A stretch of 64,000 nucleotides of DNA from Alicyclobacillus fastidiosus (GTDB taxonomy: Bacteria; Bacillota; Bacilli; Alicyclobacillales; Alicyclobacillaceae), in assembly GCF_026651875.1 (NCBI RefSeq), contig NZ_CP104067.1, forward strand, positions 3,410,001-3,474,000. The letters run 5' to 3'. A program made the translations under genes and the position numbers. Under the pieces are notes generated by a model. The model saw only the letters and a list, made by a program, of their open reading frames with translations, was not told the origin of the DNA and did not search any database. Shown piece after piece: positions 43,557 to 53,195 of this stretch (positions within the stretch are counted from its first letter, which is position 1; each line of letters begins with the position of its first letter).

Positions 43557-44546
43557 ATGACAAAGCTCGGAATTGGTTTACTAGGATGTGGCGTAGTGGG
43601 AACCGGGATTTTGCGTGTGATCGACGAAAAACGGCCGCTGCTCGGCACCGAACACGACCTTACACTCGACGTTCGCGGAATTGTCGTTCGCGACGTGTAT
43701 CGGGAGCGGGACTCTGTCGTCGACCGGGAAAAATTGCGCACCGACTGGTTATCTGTGTGTGCCGACGACGAGATAGACGTCGTCATTGAGGTGATGGGCG
43801 GCACAGACACCGCACGCGATGCGGTACTCACCGCCCTGCAAAACGGGAAATCAGTGGTGACGGCGAACAAAGAGATGATGGCGAAACACGGTGAAGAAAT
43901 TCGTCAGGTGGCGCGTGACCACGGTGCGCACATTCGCTTCGAGGCCAGCGTCCTCGCGGGGATTCCCGTCGTTCACACGTTGGAGACCTACTTCCACATG
44001 AGTCAAATTCTCCGTTTGCGCGGAATCATGAATGGCACCTCCAATTATATCTTGACGCGGATGCACAACGAGGATCTTGCGTTTGATGACGCACTCCAAT
44101 TCGCGCAGGCCCTTGGCTACGCCGAGGCCGACCCTGCGATGGACGTAGACGGGGTGGACGCGTGGTGTAAACTTCAAATTCTCCTCGACTGCATTGGCGT
44201 CCCGCAAAGCGCCCGCGTTGGCACAGACGTCGAAGGAATTCGCAACGTGTCCAAAGACTCTATCGCGACAGCGAAACGGCAACGTCAAAAGGTGAAACAC
44301 GTCGTCTGTGCCGAGTGGGACCTCCAAAGCGGCTTCGTGTCCTGGAACGTAGGACCGCAGGTCCTCTCTCCGGACGACCCACTCTACGCCATCGACGACG
44401 TACAAAATGCGATTTGCATTGATGGAGATGTTTCCGGGACCATCACCCTATCCGGCCCTGGCGCAGGGGCCTTGCCGACGGCCAGTGGCGTCCTCGAAGA
44501 CGTCCTGAAAATCGCTCGCAAACTCCAAGTGTCTGTCCCGGTTTAA
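43557..44546 (+). CDS. hom: homoserine dehydrogenase, short form without ACT domain
   Basis: This 329-residue enzyme reduces aspartate semialdehyde to homoserine with NAD(P)H, the branch toward methionine and threonine. The Rossmann start is LGIGLLGCGVVGTGILRVI. The catalytic region shows TANKEMMAKHG, RGIMNGTSNYILTRM and ALGYAEADPAMDVDGVDA with the conserved Lys following. It lacks the C-terminal ACT domain (about 100 residues) that many Bacillus-type enzymes use for threonine feedback. Control by a SAM-I riboswitch suggests a methionine-dedicated form. GAGGAGG lies 7 bases before ATG 43557. Upstream frame extension runs through the terminator and is not used. Confidence 0.92.
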   Translation: MTKLGIGLLGCGVVGTGILRVIDEKRPLLGTEHDLTLDVRGIVVRDVYRERDSVVDREKLRTDWLSVCADDEIDVVIEVMGGTDTARDAVLTALQNGKSVVTANKEMMAKHGEEIRQVARDHGAHIRFEASVLAGIPVVHTLETYFHMSQILRLRGIMNGTSNYILTRMHNEDLAFDDALQFAQALGYAEADPAMDVDGVDAWCKLQILLDCIGVPQSARVGTDVEGIRNVSKDSIATAKRQRQKVKHVVCAEWDLQSGFVSWNVGPQVLSPDDPLYAIDDVQNAICIDGDVSGTITLSGPGAGALPTASGVLEDVLKIARKLQVSVPV

Positions 44547-44703
44547 GCTCGTACGGACGTTGCGCCAGGCGTCGCCTCAATCGCAACACGACACGCGGCA
44601 CGTCTCGCGTTACGAATCCGTGCCTGCGGCGCTCACACAACTACGAGGCGCTAGGCGGGCAGAGACTCCCTGCAGTTGGAGATTCCTGCCCACAAAACGC
44701 GTT

Positions 44704-47700
44704 TTATCCAACCGTGGACAGCGGCTGCGAGGAAGTGCGTACGGTCACACGATGTGACTGTCCGTCATCTACCAGACGCAAATATTCACCTTCCATCTCC
44801 TCGCCGTCCACCACCCAAGTCGTCAGCGGTCCACCGTTGTCGACGCAGTGTACTTCAATCGAATACATCGACTCGCCATATCGGTAGTCCACGGTGAACG
44901 AATTCCACCCTGGGGGTACACAGGGTTGAATGTACAACTTGTCGCTTCGACGCGTGACACCTAGTACATACTCCACGCCTGCCTGGTACATCCACCCCGC
45001 TGCCCCCGTGTACCAAGACCAACCAGCTCGACCTTCGTGCGGCTTCGCCGTGTACAGATCCGCGGACATCACATAGGGTTCGTTCCCGTACTCCAGGACT
45101 TCTCGCACCGTTTGCGTGTGCGAGATGGGGTTTAGCGTAGAGAACAATTCAAACGCCTTGTCCCTGCGACCGAGCATTGCCCACGCGACGATACTCCAAA
45201 TCACACCGTGCGTGTATTGTCCGCCGTTCTCGCGAATGCCGGGCGGATATCCCTGGATGTACCCCGGACTCGGCCTGGTTTCGTCAAACGCCTTGGTCAA
45301 CAGTCGAGCAAGGCGGAGGTTCCGGTCGACCAATTCACGGTCAAAGGAGCGCATCGCTCGCTCCTGCCGCTCTTCGGGCGCTCCCTGCGAAATCACGGAC
45401 CAGGACTGAGCGATAGCGTCAATGCGACACTCCCTGTCCGCGATGGAGCCGAGCCATCGACCTTCGTCCGTGAACGCCCGTCGGAACCAGGCGCCGTCCC
45501 ATGCATGGCCATTTAAGCTGGCCTCTAGTTCACGCACCTGCCGTTCAAACCGCTCCCCGAAGTCCGAACCGGGAATGAGGTCCTTCGAAAGCCGTATAAA
45601 TCGCTTCAGCACGTCAAGTAAGAACCAACCCAGCCAGACGCTCTCCCCACGGCCCTTGGCGCCGACGCGGTTCATTCCGTCGTTCCAATCGCCGATGCCC
45701 ATAAGTGGGATGCCGTGTTCGCCAAACCGGGAAGCGTGCCGTATTGCCCGCAAACAGTGCTCGAGGATGGACCCCCGTTCCTCGGATACGACCGTCTCCT
45801 CGTAGCGTTCTAATTCGTCCTCCTTCAACGCCTCACTGTGAAGGAACGGAACTTCTTCATACAATATCTCCTTGTCGCCCGTATGTTCGATGTAGCGTGA
45901 CACGGCGTAGGGGAGCCACAACAAATCGTCCGAATAACGCGTACGGATACCTTTTCGCGTCTCGTCGTGCCACCAATGCTGCACGTCGCCTTCCCGGTAC
46001 TGGTGCGCGGCATTGTGCAAGATCTGCCGCCTGGTGATGTCCGGATCTGCGTGAAGTAACGCAAGTGCGTCCTGCAGTTGATCGCGGAAGCCAAACGCGC
46101 CGCCAGCTTGGTAAAACGCCGTGCGGGCCCACATCCGGCAACAGAGCGTCTGGTACAACAGCCAGCCATTGAGCATCAGATCCATCGGTCGATCCGGCGT
46201 TTTGACCCGAATCTGTCCCGTTATCCCCTCCCAATACCGAGTAACGTTCGCCAGCGTGTCCTCATATGCGCTGCTTTTGCCGTACGCCTGCACGAGCGAA
46301 GCCACTTCCTCCCTCGAAGCGGCACATCCAAACAGAATCGTGAGCGTGGCATCGCCATCGGGTGGCAGTTCCAGCACGGTTTGCAAAGCTCCACACGTAT
46401 TGTCAAATGTTCCGGTTCGCAAAGACAACCTGTCAGCCCCAAGCGCCGCCGGGCATTCCAGTGTTCCACCCCGGCCCAAGAACTCTGCTCGGTCGCCTGT
46501 CCACGAGTACAAAAGCGCGCCAGAAGCACGTCTGTCACGTTCCCCGTAGAGGTGCAAAAACCCAACCGCATCCCGGAACGTCTCTTGATAGTGATTGCGT
46601 GCCAGCAGGGTGCAAAGCTCGTCGTCCCACTCCGTCACGATGTACGGCGCCTGTGCTTCCCGCGTCACGCCAAGTACCCATTCCGCGTAGTACGTGACTG
46701 CGATTCGCTTGGTCCGGTCACTCTTGTTGTGCAATCGCAAGCGGATAACTTTCAGCGGATCATCGAGTGGCACCGTCGTCTCCATCTCGTGGACAACTTC
46801 GCCACTCGTCTGTTCGATACGGCTGTATCCCTGTCCGTGTGTGACGCGAAAGGACCTGTCGCCGCCCGCCGGCTCGGGTGCCGCGGACCAGACGTCACCC
46901 TCATCCAAGTCACGCAGGTAGAGACATTCGCCGGGGCGGTCGAGGACGGGATCGTTTGTCCAAGGCGTCAGCTTGCACTCGCGTGAGTTGCGCCACCAGC
47001 TGTAGCCGGTTCCCAGTTCTGTGAGCAGGCAGCCAAACCGAGGGTTGGCCAACACGTTGGTCCACGGTCGCGGTAGATACGCTCCGCGTTGCACGTGCAC
47101 CCGATAGGCCTTGCCATCCTCGACAAATCCGCCCCACCCATTAAAAAATTCCCCCTCGGGTGGAACATGTGGTGCCCGTTCTCGCGCCGCCTGGTGAGGC
47201 GCGTGTGCACGCGAGACAGGGCGTGATCCGACTTCGTCGACTTGCAGCTGGGCCGTCATACTTGGCCCGCCAGCGCGCAGCCAAACGCGGGACACGGCCC
47301 TCAGCAAGATCCGCTCGTCCTCCGCCAATTGCGAAGCTTTCAGGAACACCGTGCGCTGCATCTCAGCGATACCATGGGCCGCCAGCGATTCACGCAATCG
47401 GTGCAGCGACTCGTCTTGATAGCCTCCGAGGGTCTCGTCGACGACGACCATGTCGACGGCCAGCCCCATGCTGCACAAGTACTGGTGCTGCCGGGCGAGC
47501 AGCGTAACGAAAGGCAAATCGGCTGGGTGGGACAGCGCGACGGCCACAATCGGCGCATCACCGCTGATGCCGTGCGACCACAAGGAGGACTGACCCAGTA
47601 CGTTATGCGCAATCGCATCGCGTCGGACGCGCGACAGCGGTGGCGTATAGAGGAGACGTCCCGCCAAGCGCAGCGCTGGCACAATCTGTCCCGGTGACAA

Positions 47701-50700
47701 CTGATGGTGGCGCAAATTGATTTGCGACCTGACCCAAGCCAGGTGAAACGCTCCATCTGCCTGCGAGGGCTCGGCCAAGCGCTGCACAATCTCGGCAGCC
47801 TCTTCCCGACTCTGTGCGACGCCCGTCACTATGTACATCGTAGCCGTCTCACCTGGTGCCAAGTAGATAGTGCGCCGCATGACAAACGCCGGATCTGCGA
47901 CGGATCCGACAGATCCGCGAAGACGGCTGCCCATCGCCTTGGGTTGCGCCAACGAATAACCCCGCCCGATGAATGAGGCCCGGTCGGTTTCAAACTCGTA
48001 TCCCCCCGCCTCGCGACCGTCGACGTACATCGTGTGCACCGCCCACGTTTCCTTTTCGTCTTCCGCACGCGGTCGGCGCTTGGCAAATAGGCACTGGTCA
48101 TTTGCGTCGTGGCTTGTTTGCACAAACAATTTGCTGAAGGCGGGATGCGCGCTGTCCGCAGACTGACTGGCCATGGCGAGCTCCAGAAAGGACGTGACCT
48201 CCAACGTACGCTCGGCGGAACTGTCATTGGAGAGCCGCAGCCGTCGTACCTCCGCGTCGACGTCTGGGGTGACAATCGTTTCGAGACTGGAAGAAATACC
48301 GTGACAGCGACCTTCATACACCGTCTTATCGAGGCGAAACACCACCCTGTCGTCGGTTAGCGCCTCGCAGGGGAAAGTCGCTGTACTCCACGTCTCTTCT
48401 GCTGCCACGTCGTGCACGTAGACCACCGCGCCGGACGTATCCACCACTGGGTCCTCTCGCCACCTCGTCACAGCAAGGCCGTTCCACGTGAGAAAACCGG
48501 TTCCTCCAGTCGTGCTCACACTGGTCAAGCGGCCATTCGACAACACGTTCACTTCTGGTATGATCGGCGGCTCGTCAAATGTTCGCGCCGTCTCGTCTGG
48601 TTGACCGTCCATCTCCGGCAGGCTCGCATTTGTCCCGATTGGCTCTTCGATGAGCGCGGCCTTGTGTGGAACTCGCTCCTGGAGCAGCAAATTGGCCGCG
48701 CGCACGTGCAAATTGGCATGGAAGCGCTCGATCATGACATCGTCCGACAACAGATTCACAAGGGTGAGCATGCTCATCCCTTGGTGATGAGCCATAAAGC
48801 TCAGAATCACCTGATGCCGACAACCTTCTGGAAGGCGTTGCACCGTGAAGTCGATCGCTTCATAAAAACCGAATTTCCCGGCAGCCCCCAAACTCTCTAG
48901 GCATTTCAGCGCTGAAATCGCGCGCTCGCCCGCAAACGGCAGAGCGAGGATGGTCGCATACGGCGCAACCACAAGATTTCGTTCTAGCCCTCTATCAAGG
49001 CCCAGTCCAGGGACGCCAAATGCCCGATATTGATAGTTCAATTGATAGTCAAACGCGTAATACCCACTCTCAGAAATACCAAACGGAACGGAACGCAGGT
49101 TGGCGTATTCCTGTTGTCGATGCACAACTCCCTGATAGGTGGAGTCCCAGACTGTGTTGCGGTAAGTCCGCATAAGGAGGCCTGGCATCAAATATTCAAA
49201 CATGGTACCCGACCACGACAAAAGCGTTTTGCGACCACCCGCAAGCGTCATCGTGCGATTCAGGGTAAACCAGTGAGAAACCGGAACCTGCCCCAGCGCG
49301 ATGGCCACGAAGCTCGCCTGACGCGCTTCCGAGGCGAGCAAATCGTACAAGATGTTTTCCTTTTTCTGCGCCTCCACGTGAAATCCCAAACAGAACAGAC
49401 GCTCGTCAGGGTTGTACAGCGCCAGAAAATCGGTCTCCTCTACCAACTGGTCAATCGTATCGATGAGCTCTCCAGTGCGGGAACCTAGCCCAGGTTCTCG
49501 CTCACCATACTCGCGAAGCGCCTCGCGAATCAACATGAGATACGCGACAAAGTTACCCGAGTCGACGGTGGACACGTACCGGGGTGCAAGCGGCTGTGCG
49601 GACTGTGTGTCGTACCAATTCAATAGGTGTCCGTGCCACTTCTCCAGTCTTGCGACGGTCTCTATCGACTTCTGCAGGCGGGTTAGCATGGTCTTTGTGT
49701 CGATGAACCCGAGATCCCGGGCAGCGACCACACTGGCCAAGTACAATCCAATATTCGTCGGAGACGTGCGGTGAGCAATCACCTCATTTGGATGGTACTG
49801 GACGTTGTCGGGAGGTAGCCACGACTCCTCAGCCGTAACATACACCTCATAGAAAGACCAGATCTGCCGTGCCCATTCCTCCAACTCCGGGCGCGCAGCA
49901 CTTAGCCATGCGCGCTCGTCTCCCCGCCGCACAGCGTTCAGCCAAACGACCACCGGGCGTGCGAGAAGCCAAATCACGAGCCCAATGGCGCCAAGTACGA
50001 AGGGTTGAACGCCGCCAGAGAGCCACGCGGCGATTGCAAACAGAGCGATTGCGACGTACCCAATCGGCTCGTAGACAAAGACAGGTTGATTCCCAGCAGC
50101 CTGATCCATCTGGTTGGCGGGAACCCATTCCAACAGATTGCGTCGGCTCACATACATCCGGTAAAGCGCCCGCACGATGGCGTCCGCCGCGACCACGGCG
50201 GCAAACGGCAGCGTGATGAGCCGAACGGCGCTCTGCAAAAACGTCACGCCGAGGAGCGATTTTCTCCCGCGGCCGGCCACCACGCGCGGCAATGCGCGCA
50301 AAAACGGCAAAAAGAGCGTCAACAGAACGATAAGCTCCCAGACAATCGCTCGCCCTGGCAGGAGGTGCAGTCCGAGTAGGGACACGGCGAACAGTGTTGG
50401 CGCAAGTAGGCTGTGCCGCATGTTGTCGAGGATTTGTAGCCGCGTGACCCCGCACACATCAATCGGTTTCTCAGTGCCATGCCGGTCCGCGCACATCCGG
50501 CCGAGCCACTTGATGAGTTGCCAATCTCCCCGAATCCACCGGTGGGCGCGCCGTTGATGGGCGTACAGCGTACTGGGGTACTCTTCTACCACTTCGATAT
50601 CCGATGTGAGACCTGTTCGTAGGAATCCACCTTCGAGCAAGTCGTGACTCAGTACGTCATTGTCTGGTATCCGGTCCACGACCGTTTTGCGAAACGACTC

Positions 50701-52785
50701 GACATCGAACAGGCCCTTTCCCACGAACGCCGCTTTCCCGAACCAGTCCTGGTACGGGTCCGAGACGGCGAATGCGTACGGGTCGATTCCGGGCTCCCCC
50801 GCCCACAGGGCGGCAAAGCGGGACTTTTGTACAGAGTCGAAGCTTACCGTGATGCGCGGCTGTAACACGCCAAATCCCTCGACGACCCGAGTTCCTGCCG
50901 CGTTGAGACGCGGACGATTGTACGGGTAGTGCATCGTTGCGGCCAGTCGGCTGACGACGCCAATGGGAAGTTGTGTGTCGTGATCGACCGTGAATACGTA
51001 GCGAATGTCGCGAAGCACGCCCGTCGGTCCATGAACCGTGGTAAAACTCGTCTCGTCACGACCAGACAACAGCTCGACGAACTCGACGAGTTTCCCGCGT
51101 TTGCGTTCCCACCCCATGTACACGCCATCGACCGGGTTGAATCGCCGGGAGCGGTGAAACAGGAAAAATCGATCCCGCCCGTACTTCGACTGCAACGCCT
51201 CGATTCGACGGACTGCGTGGTCGACGAGCTCGTCATCCCCTGCTACCCGCTCGCTTTGCGCGTCTGCAAAATCCGCCAGTACGGCGAAATGGATATTTTC
51301 CTGCCGGTTCGCGAGGTGGTGAACCAGCAGGCGGTCCATCACGTCGTCGACTTCTTCTACTCGCGACCAAATGACTGGAATCACGACCATGGTACGGGCG
51401 TCCGCCGGCAAACCCTTCGCGAAATCGTAGCGCAAAAGCGGTGTCGGTCGACAGCAACGGATGATGGCGGCGTGCACCAAGGTCATCACCCACTCGCTGA
51501 CGGGCACGGCGAGGGCCACCCAAAGGGCGACCCAGGACGCCAGCCGAATGGTCGTGCCAGCACTGAGCCAATATCCTGCGACCAACATGAGGCAGATAAA
51601 CAGAGCCGCAGAACCCAAGACATACGCGGAGATTGGCCGGCGGCGCAGGATCACAGTCGGCAAACGACGGGGGCTCGTCCGGTCTAACAGCGCTCTGCGC
51701 AGTTGTGCTACCCCCCTCGCCTCAAGGAGATAAAACGCGAGACACGCCTCTCGGTCCTGCGGATGAACTGGACGTGTCGCATCTGAGTTCGAACCAGCGC
51801 TAATCTCGACAGCAGTTTGCGCGACCAACGTTTCCGGCACGTTCATCCGCCGGGCCAACTCGACCACACGTTCTCGGAGCTGATCTCTGCTGACTGAGTC
51901 CAAGCGTTCATATTCGCCGACTGGTTGGGACAACAGGATTTGTTCGACATGAGAAATTTTCACAAACGTCGAACGCCATGGATGTCGCTCGAGCACGTGT
52001 AAACTTGTGACCAGGTTGCCGCAGACCACCTGTAACTCGGCTTGCAACTGGTGCTCAAACGACACCATGTTCGCAAGGCTCGCCTCACTGCTTTCGATAT
52101 GTCCCACAAGCCACTCTCGAACCAATTGGATATTCGGCTCCCACTCACTCAGGTGGCGGACCAAATGTACGACCTCCACGGGGGTGAAGGTTCGGCCGCG
52201 CGCGTAACTGTCCAACAGCGCGCGAATCTGTTCATCAGACAGGTCCTTTTGACTAAGGCGCTCGAGGAGTGTCGCGGTGGAACTACAGACCTCATGGCGA
52301 TAGCGTACCTCGCGCATCGCTTGCGCCAGGCGACAAATGATGACCACGCGCATGGCGATGGGCAGTGCCCAGCATTCGAACGTCTTCAGAACGGAAACTT
52401 CTTGATAGGCTTGCAGGTATGTCTCAAACGGATGGACGTCGTAACGCCCATCCACGTGCTCCAGATAGTCGTCGCAGATGGCGTAAATGCGTGGTATCCC
52501 CGCCCCTTTTAACGTCGGCAATTGGTGAAGTGCCTTTCGTGGCAACGTGCGAATCACTTCTTGGCATTGCGTCTCCAAAAATGCAATGTGGTCAAGAAGC
52601 CAGTCCTCTGCAGGTTGCATGCATCGTGTTCGACTCGCCGACAGTCGCTCGGCAAACTCGTGAAGGCTCTTCATATCAGACTGAAAAACCATCCAGTGCC
52701 TTCGCGGTTGTGGATATCCTGTCGATTCGTTCGTCAGGGCAAACTCACGTGCCCGTTCTCGAAGTTGGTTACTGTTTAGAATCAT
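44704..52785 (-). CDS. cyclic beta-1,2-glucan synthase-like protein (NdvB/ChvB type)
   Basis: This is a 2693-residue membrane enzyme resembling NdvB/ChvB, which make cyclic beta-1,2-glucan from UDP-glucose. After an N-terminal region (1-390) come membrane helices (about 395-460). A GT84-type glucosyltransferase follows, with TVDHDTQLPIG (about residue 600) and QRRAHRWIRGDW (about 747). More helices cover about 800-1000. A glycoamylase-like domain with GTMFEYLMPGLLMRTY and SESGYYAFDYQLNYQYR (about 1180-1270) is next. Two GH94-like halves end in MGIGDWNDGMNRVGAKGRGES (about 2365), which holds the phosphorylase Asp. ATG 52785 follows AGGAGG at 5 bases. Length matches the 2800-residue family. It is monocistronic and faces hom convergently. 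Chain length and whether the sugar is cyclic are unknown here. Confidence 0.88.
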   Translation of the reverse strand: MILNSNQLRERAREFALTNESTGYPQPRRHWMVFQSDMKSLHEFAERLSASRTRCMQPAEDWLLDHIAFLETQCQEVIRTLPRKALHQLPTLKGAGIPRIYAICDDYLEHVDGRYDVHPFETYLQAYQEVSVLKTFECWALPIAMRVVIICRLAQAMREVRYRHEVCSSTATLLERLSQKDLSDEQIRALLDSYARGRTFTPVEVVHLVRHLSEWEPNIQLVREWLVGHIESSEASLANMVSFEHQLQAELQVVCGNLVTSLHVLERHPWRSTFVKISHVEQILLSQPVGEYERLDSVSRDQLRERVVELARRMNVPETLVAQTAVEISAGSNSDATRPVHPQDREACLAFYLLEARGVAQLRRALLDRTSPRRLPTVILRRRPISAYVLGSAALFICLMLVAGYWLSAGTTIRLASWVALWVALAVPVSEWVMTLVHAAIIRCCRPTPLLRYDFAKGLPADARTMVVIPVIWSRVEEVDDVMDRLLVHHLANRQENIHFAVLADFADAQSERVAGDDELVDHAVRRIEALQSKYGRDRFFLFHRSRRFNPVDGVYMGWERKRGKLVEFVELLSGRDETSFTTVHGPTGVLRDIRYVFTVDHDTQLPIGVVSRLAATMHYPYNRPRLNAAGTRVVEGFGVLQPRITVSFDSVQKSRFAALWAGEPGIDPYAFAVSDPYQDWFGKAAFVGKGLFDVESFRKTVVDRIPDNDVLSHDLLEGGFLRTGLTSDIEVVEEYPSTLYAHQRRAHRWIRGDWQLIKWLGRMCADRHGTEKPIDVCGVTRLQILDNMRHSLLAPTLFAVSLLGLHLLPGRAIVWELIVLLTLFLPFLRALPRVVAGRGRKSLLGVTFLQSAVRLITLPFAAVVAADAIVRALYRMYVSRRNLLEWVPANQMDQAAGNQPVFVYEPIGYVAIALFAIAAWLSGGVQPFVLGAIGLVIWLLARPVVVWLNAVRRGDERAWLSAARPELEEWARQIWSFYEVYVTAEESWLPPDNVQYHPNEVIAHRTSPTNIGLYLASVVAARDLGFIDTKTMLTRLQKSIETVARLEKWHGHLLNWYDTQSAQPLAPRYVSTVDSGNFVAYLMLIREALREYGEREPGLGSRTGELIDTIDQLVEETDFLALYNPDERLFCLGFHVEAQKKENILYDLLASEARQASFVAIALGQVPVSHWFTLNRTMTLAGGRKTLLSWSGTMFEYLMPGLLMRTYRNTVWDSTYQGVVHRQQEYANLRSVPFGISESGYYAFDYQLNYQYRAFGVPGLGLDRGLERNLVVAPYATILALPFAGERAISALKCLESLGAAGKFGFYEAIDFTVQRLPEGCRHQVILSFMAHHQGMSMLTLVNLLSDDVMIERFHANLHVRAANLLLQERVPHKAALIEEPIGTNASLPEMDGQPDETARTFDEPPIIPEVNVLSNGRLTSVSTTGGTGFLTWNGLAVTRWREDPVVDTSGAVVYVHDVAAEETWSTATFPCEALTDDRVVFRLDKTVYEGRCHGISSSLETIVTPDVDAEVRRLRLSNDSSAERTLEVTSFLELAMASQSADSAHPAFSKLFVQTSHDANDQCLFAKRRPRAEDEKETWAVHTMYVDGREAGGYEFETDRASFIGRGYSLAQPKAMGSRLRGSVGSVADPAFVMRRTIYLAPGETATMYIVTGVAQSREEAAEIVQRLAEPSQADGAFHLAWVRSQINLRHHQLSPGQIVPALRLAGRLLYTPPLSRVRRDAIAHNVLGQSSLWSHGISGDAPIVAVALSHPADLPFVTLLARQHQYLCSMGLAVDMVVVDETLGGYQDESLHRLRESLAAHGIAEMQRTVFLKASQLAEDERILLRAVSRVWLRAGGPSMTAQLQVDEVGSRPVSRAHAPHQAARERAPHVPPEGEFFNGWGGFVEDGKAYRVHVQRGAYLPRPWTNVLANPRFGCLLTELGTGYSWWRNSRECKLTPWTNDPVLDRPGECLYLRDLDEGDVWSAAPEPAGGDRSFRVTHGQGYSRIEQTSGEVVHEMETTVPLDDPLKVIRLRLHNKSDRTKRIAVTYYAEWVLGVTREAQAPYIVTEWDDELCTLLARNHYQETFRDAVGFLHLYGERDRRASGALLYSWTGDRAEFLGRGGTLECPAALGADRLSLRTGTFDNTCGALQTVLELPPDGDATLTILFGCAASREEVASLVQAYGKSSAYEDTLANVTRYWEGITGQIRVKTPDRPMDLMLNGWLLYQTLCCRMWARTAFYQAGGAFGFRDQLQDALALLHADPDITRRQILHNAAHQYREGDVQHWWHDETRKGIRTRYSDDLLWLPYAVSRYIEHTGDKEILYEEVPFLHSEALKEDELERYEETVVSEERGSILEHCLRAIRHASRFGEHGIPLMGIGDWNDGMNRVGAKGRGESVWLGWFLLDVLKRFIRLSKDLIPGSDFGERFERQVRELEASLNGHAWDGAWFRRAFTDEGRWLGSIADRECRIDAIAQSWSVISQGAPEERQERAMRSFDRELVDRNLRLARLLTKAFDETRPSPGYIQGYPPGIRENGGQYTHGVIWSIVAWAMLGRRDKAFELFSTLNPISHTQTVREVLEYGNEPYVMSADLYTAKPHEGRAGWSWYTGAAGWMYQAGVEYVLGVTRRSDKLYIQPCVPPGWNSFTVDYRYGESMYSIEVHCVDNGGPLTTWVVDGEEMEGEYLRLVDDGQSHRVTVRTSSQPLSTVG

Positions 52786-53195
52786 CGGGGCCTCCTGACA
52801 GGGGTCAGCATGTACGCATTGAAACACATGACACGTAACCCACAAATCAGTCATTTATGAAAAATATCCCCCAAAATGAGCGGTTTTATGAATTCGGTGT
52901 GAACCCGTTGAAGAAATGGTGCACGACGATGCATAGGGTGGCGGCAATCCTTCGGAGAAGTGGGCGGAGGGTGTAACACGTTCTTGAGCGCGTAGCGTAC
53001 CATAGTCATTTTCAGCGACGAGAACAACAGCTTGCTCCAAGATGGGGAATAGATGGACATCGTGTGGAGGCTACCCATAACAGCGGGCATAGGCATCTTG
53101 ACGCCTGCACCCGCTATTCTCACACTTATGCCATCGCCGGAAATAAACGCGTGCACCGGCGGTCCCCTAAGGTACCCGTCACGGTGCTCGTCGAA
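52786..53195. other. intergenic region upstream of the glucan synthase gene
   Basis: No gene is supported. A GC-rich imperfect hairpin (AGCGGG..CCCGCT, about 53081-53117) without a T-tract may mark the end of the next minus-strand gene. The synthase promoter must lie in 52800-53050, but no clear -35/-10 pair stands out. Confidence 0.4.

Noticed and set aside
44547..44703. GC-rich hairpin between hom and the glucan synthase gene as a terminator.
   Set aside because: GGGCAG pairs with CTGCCC and CTCC with GGAG, but no T-tract follows on either strand and an internal loop weakens it.
45000..52600. Several open frames of 100-300 codons opposite the giant glucan synthase gene.
   Set aside because: They are antisense shadows caused by high GC codon use. 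None has motifs or start signals.
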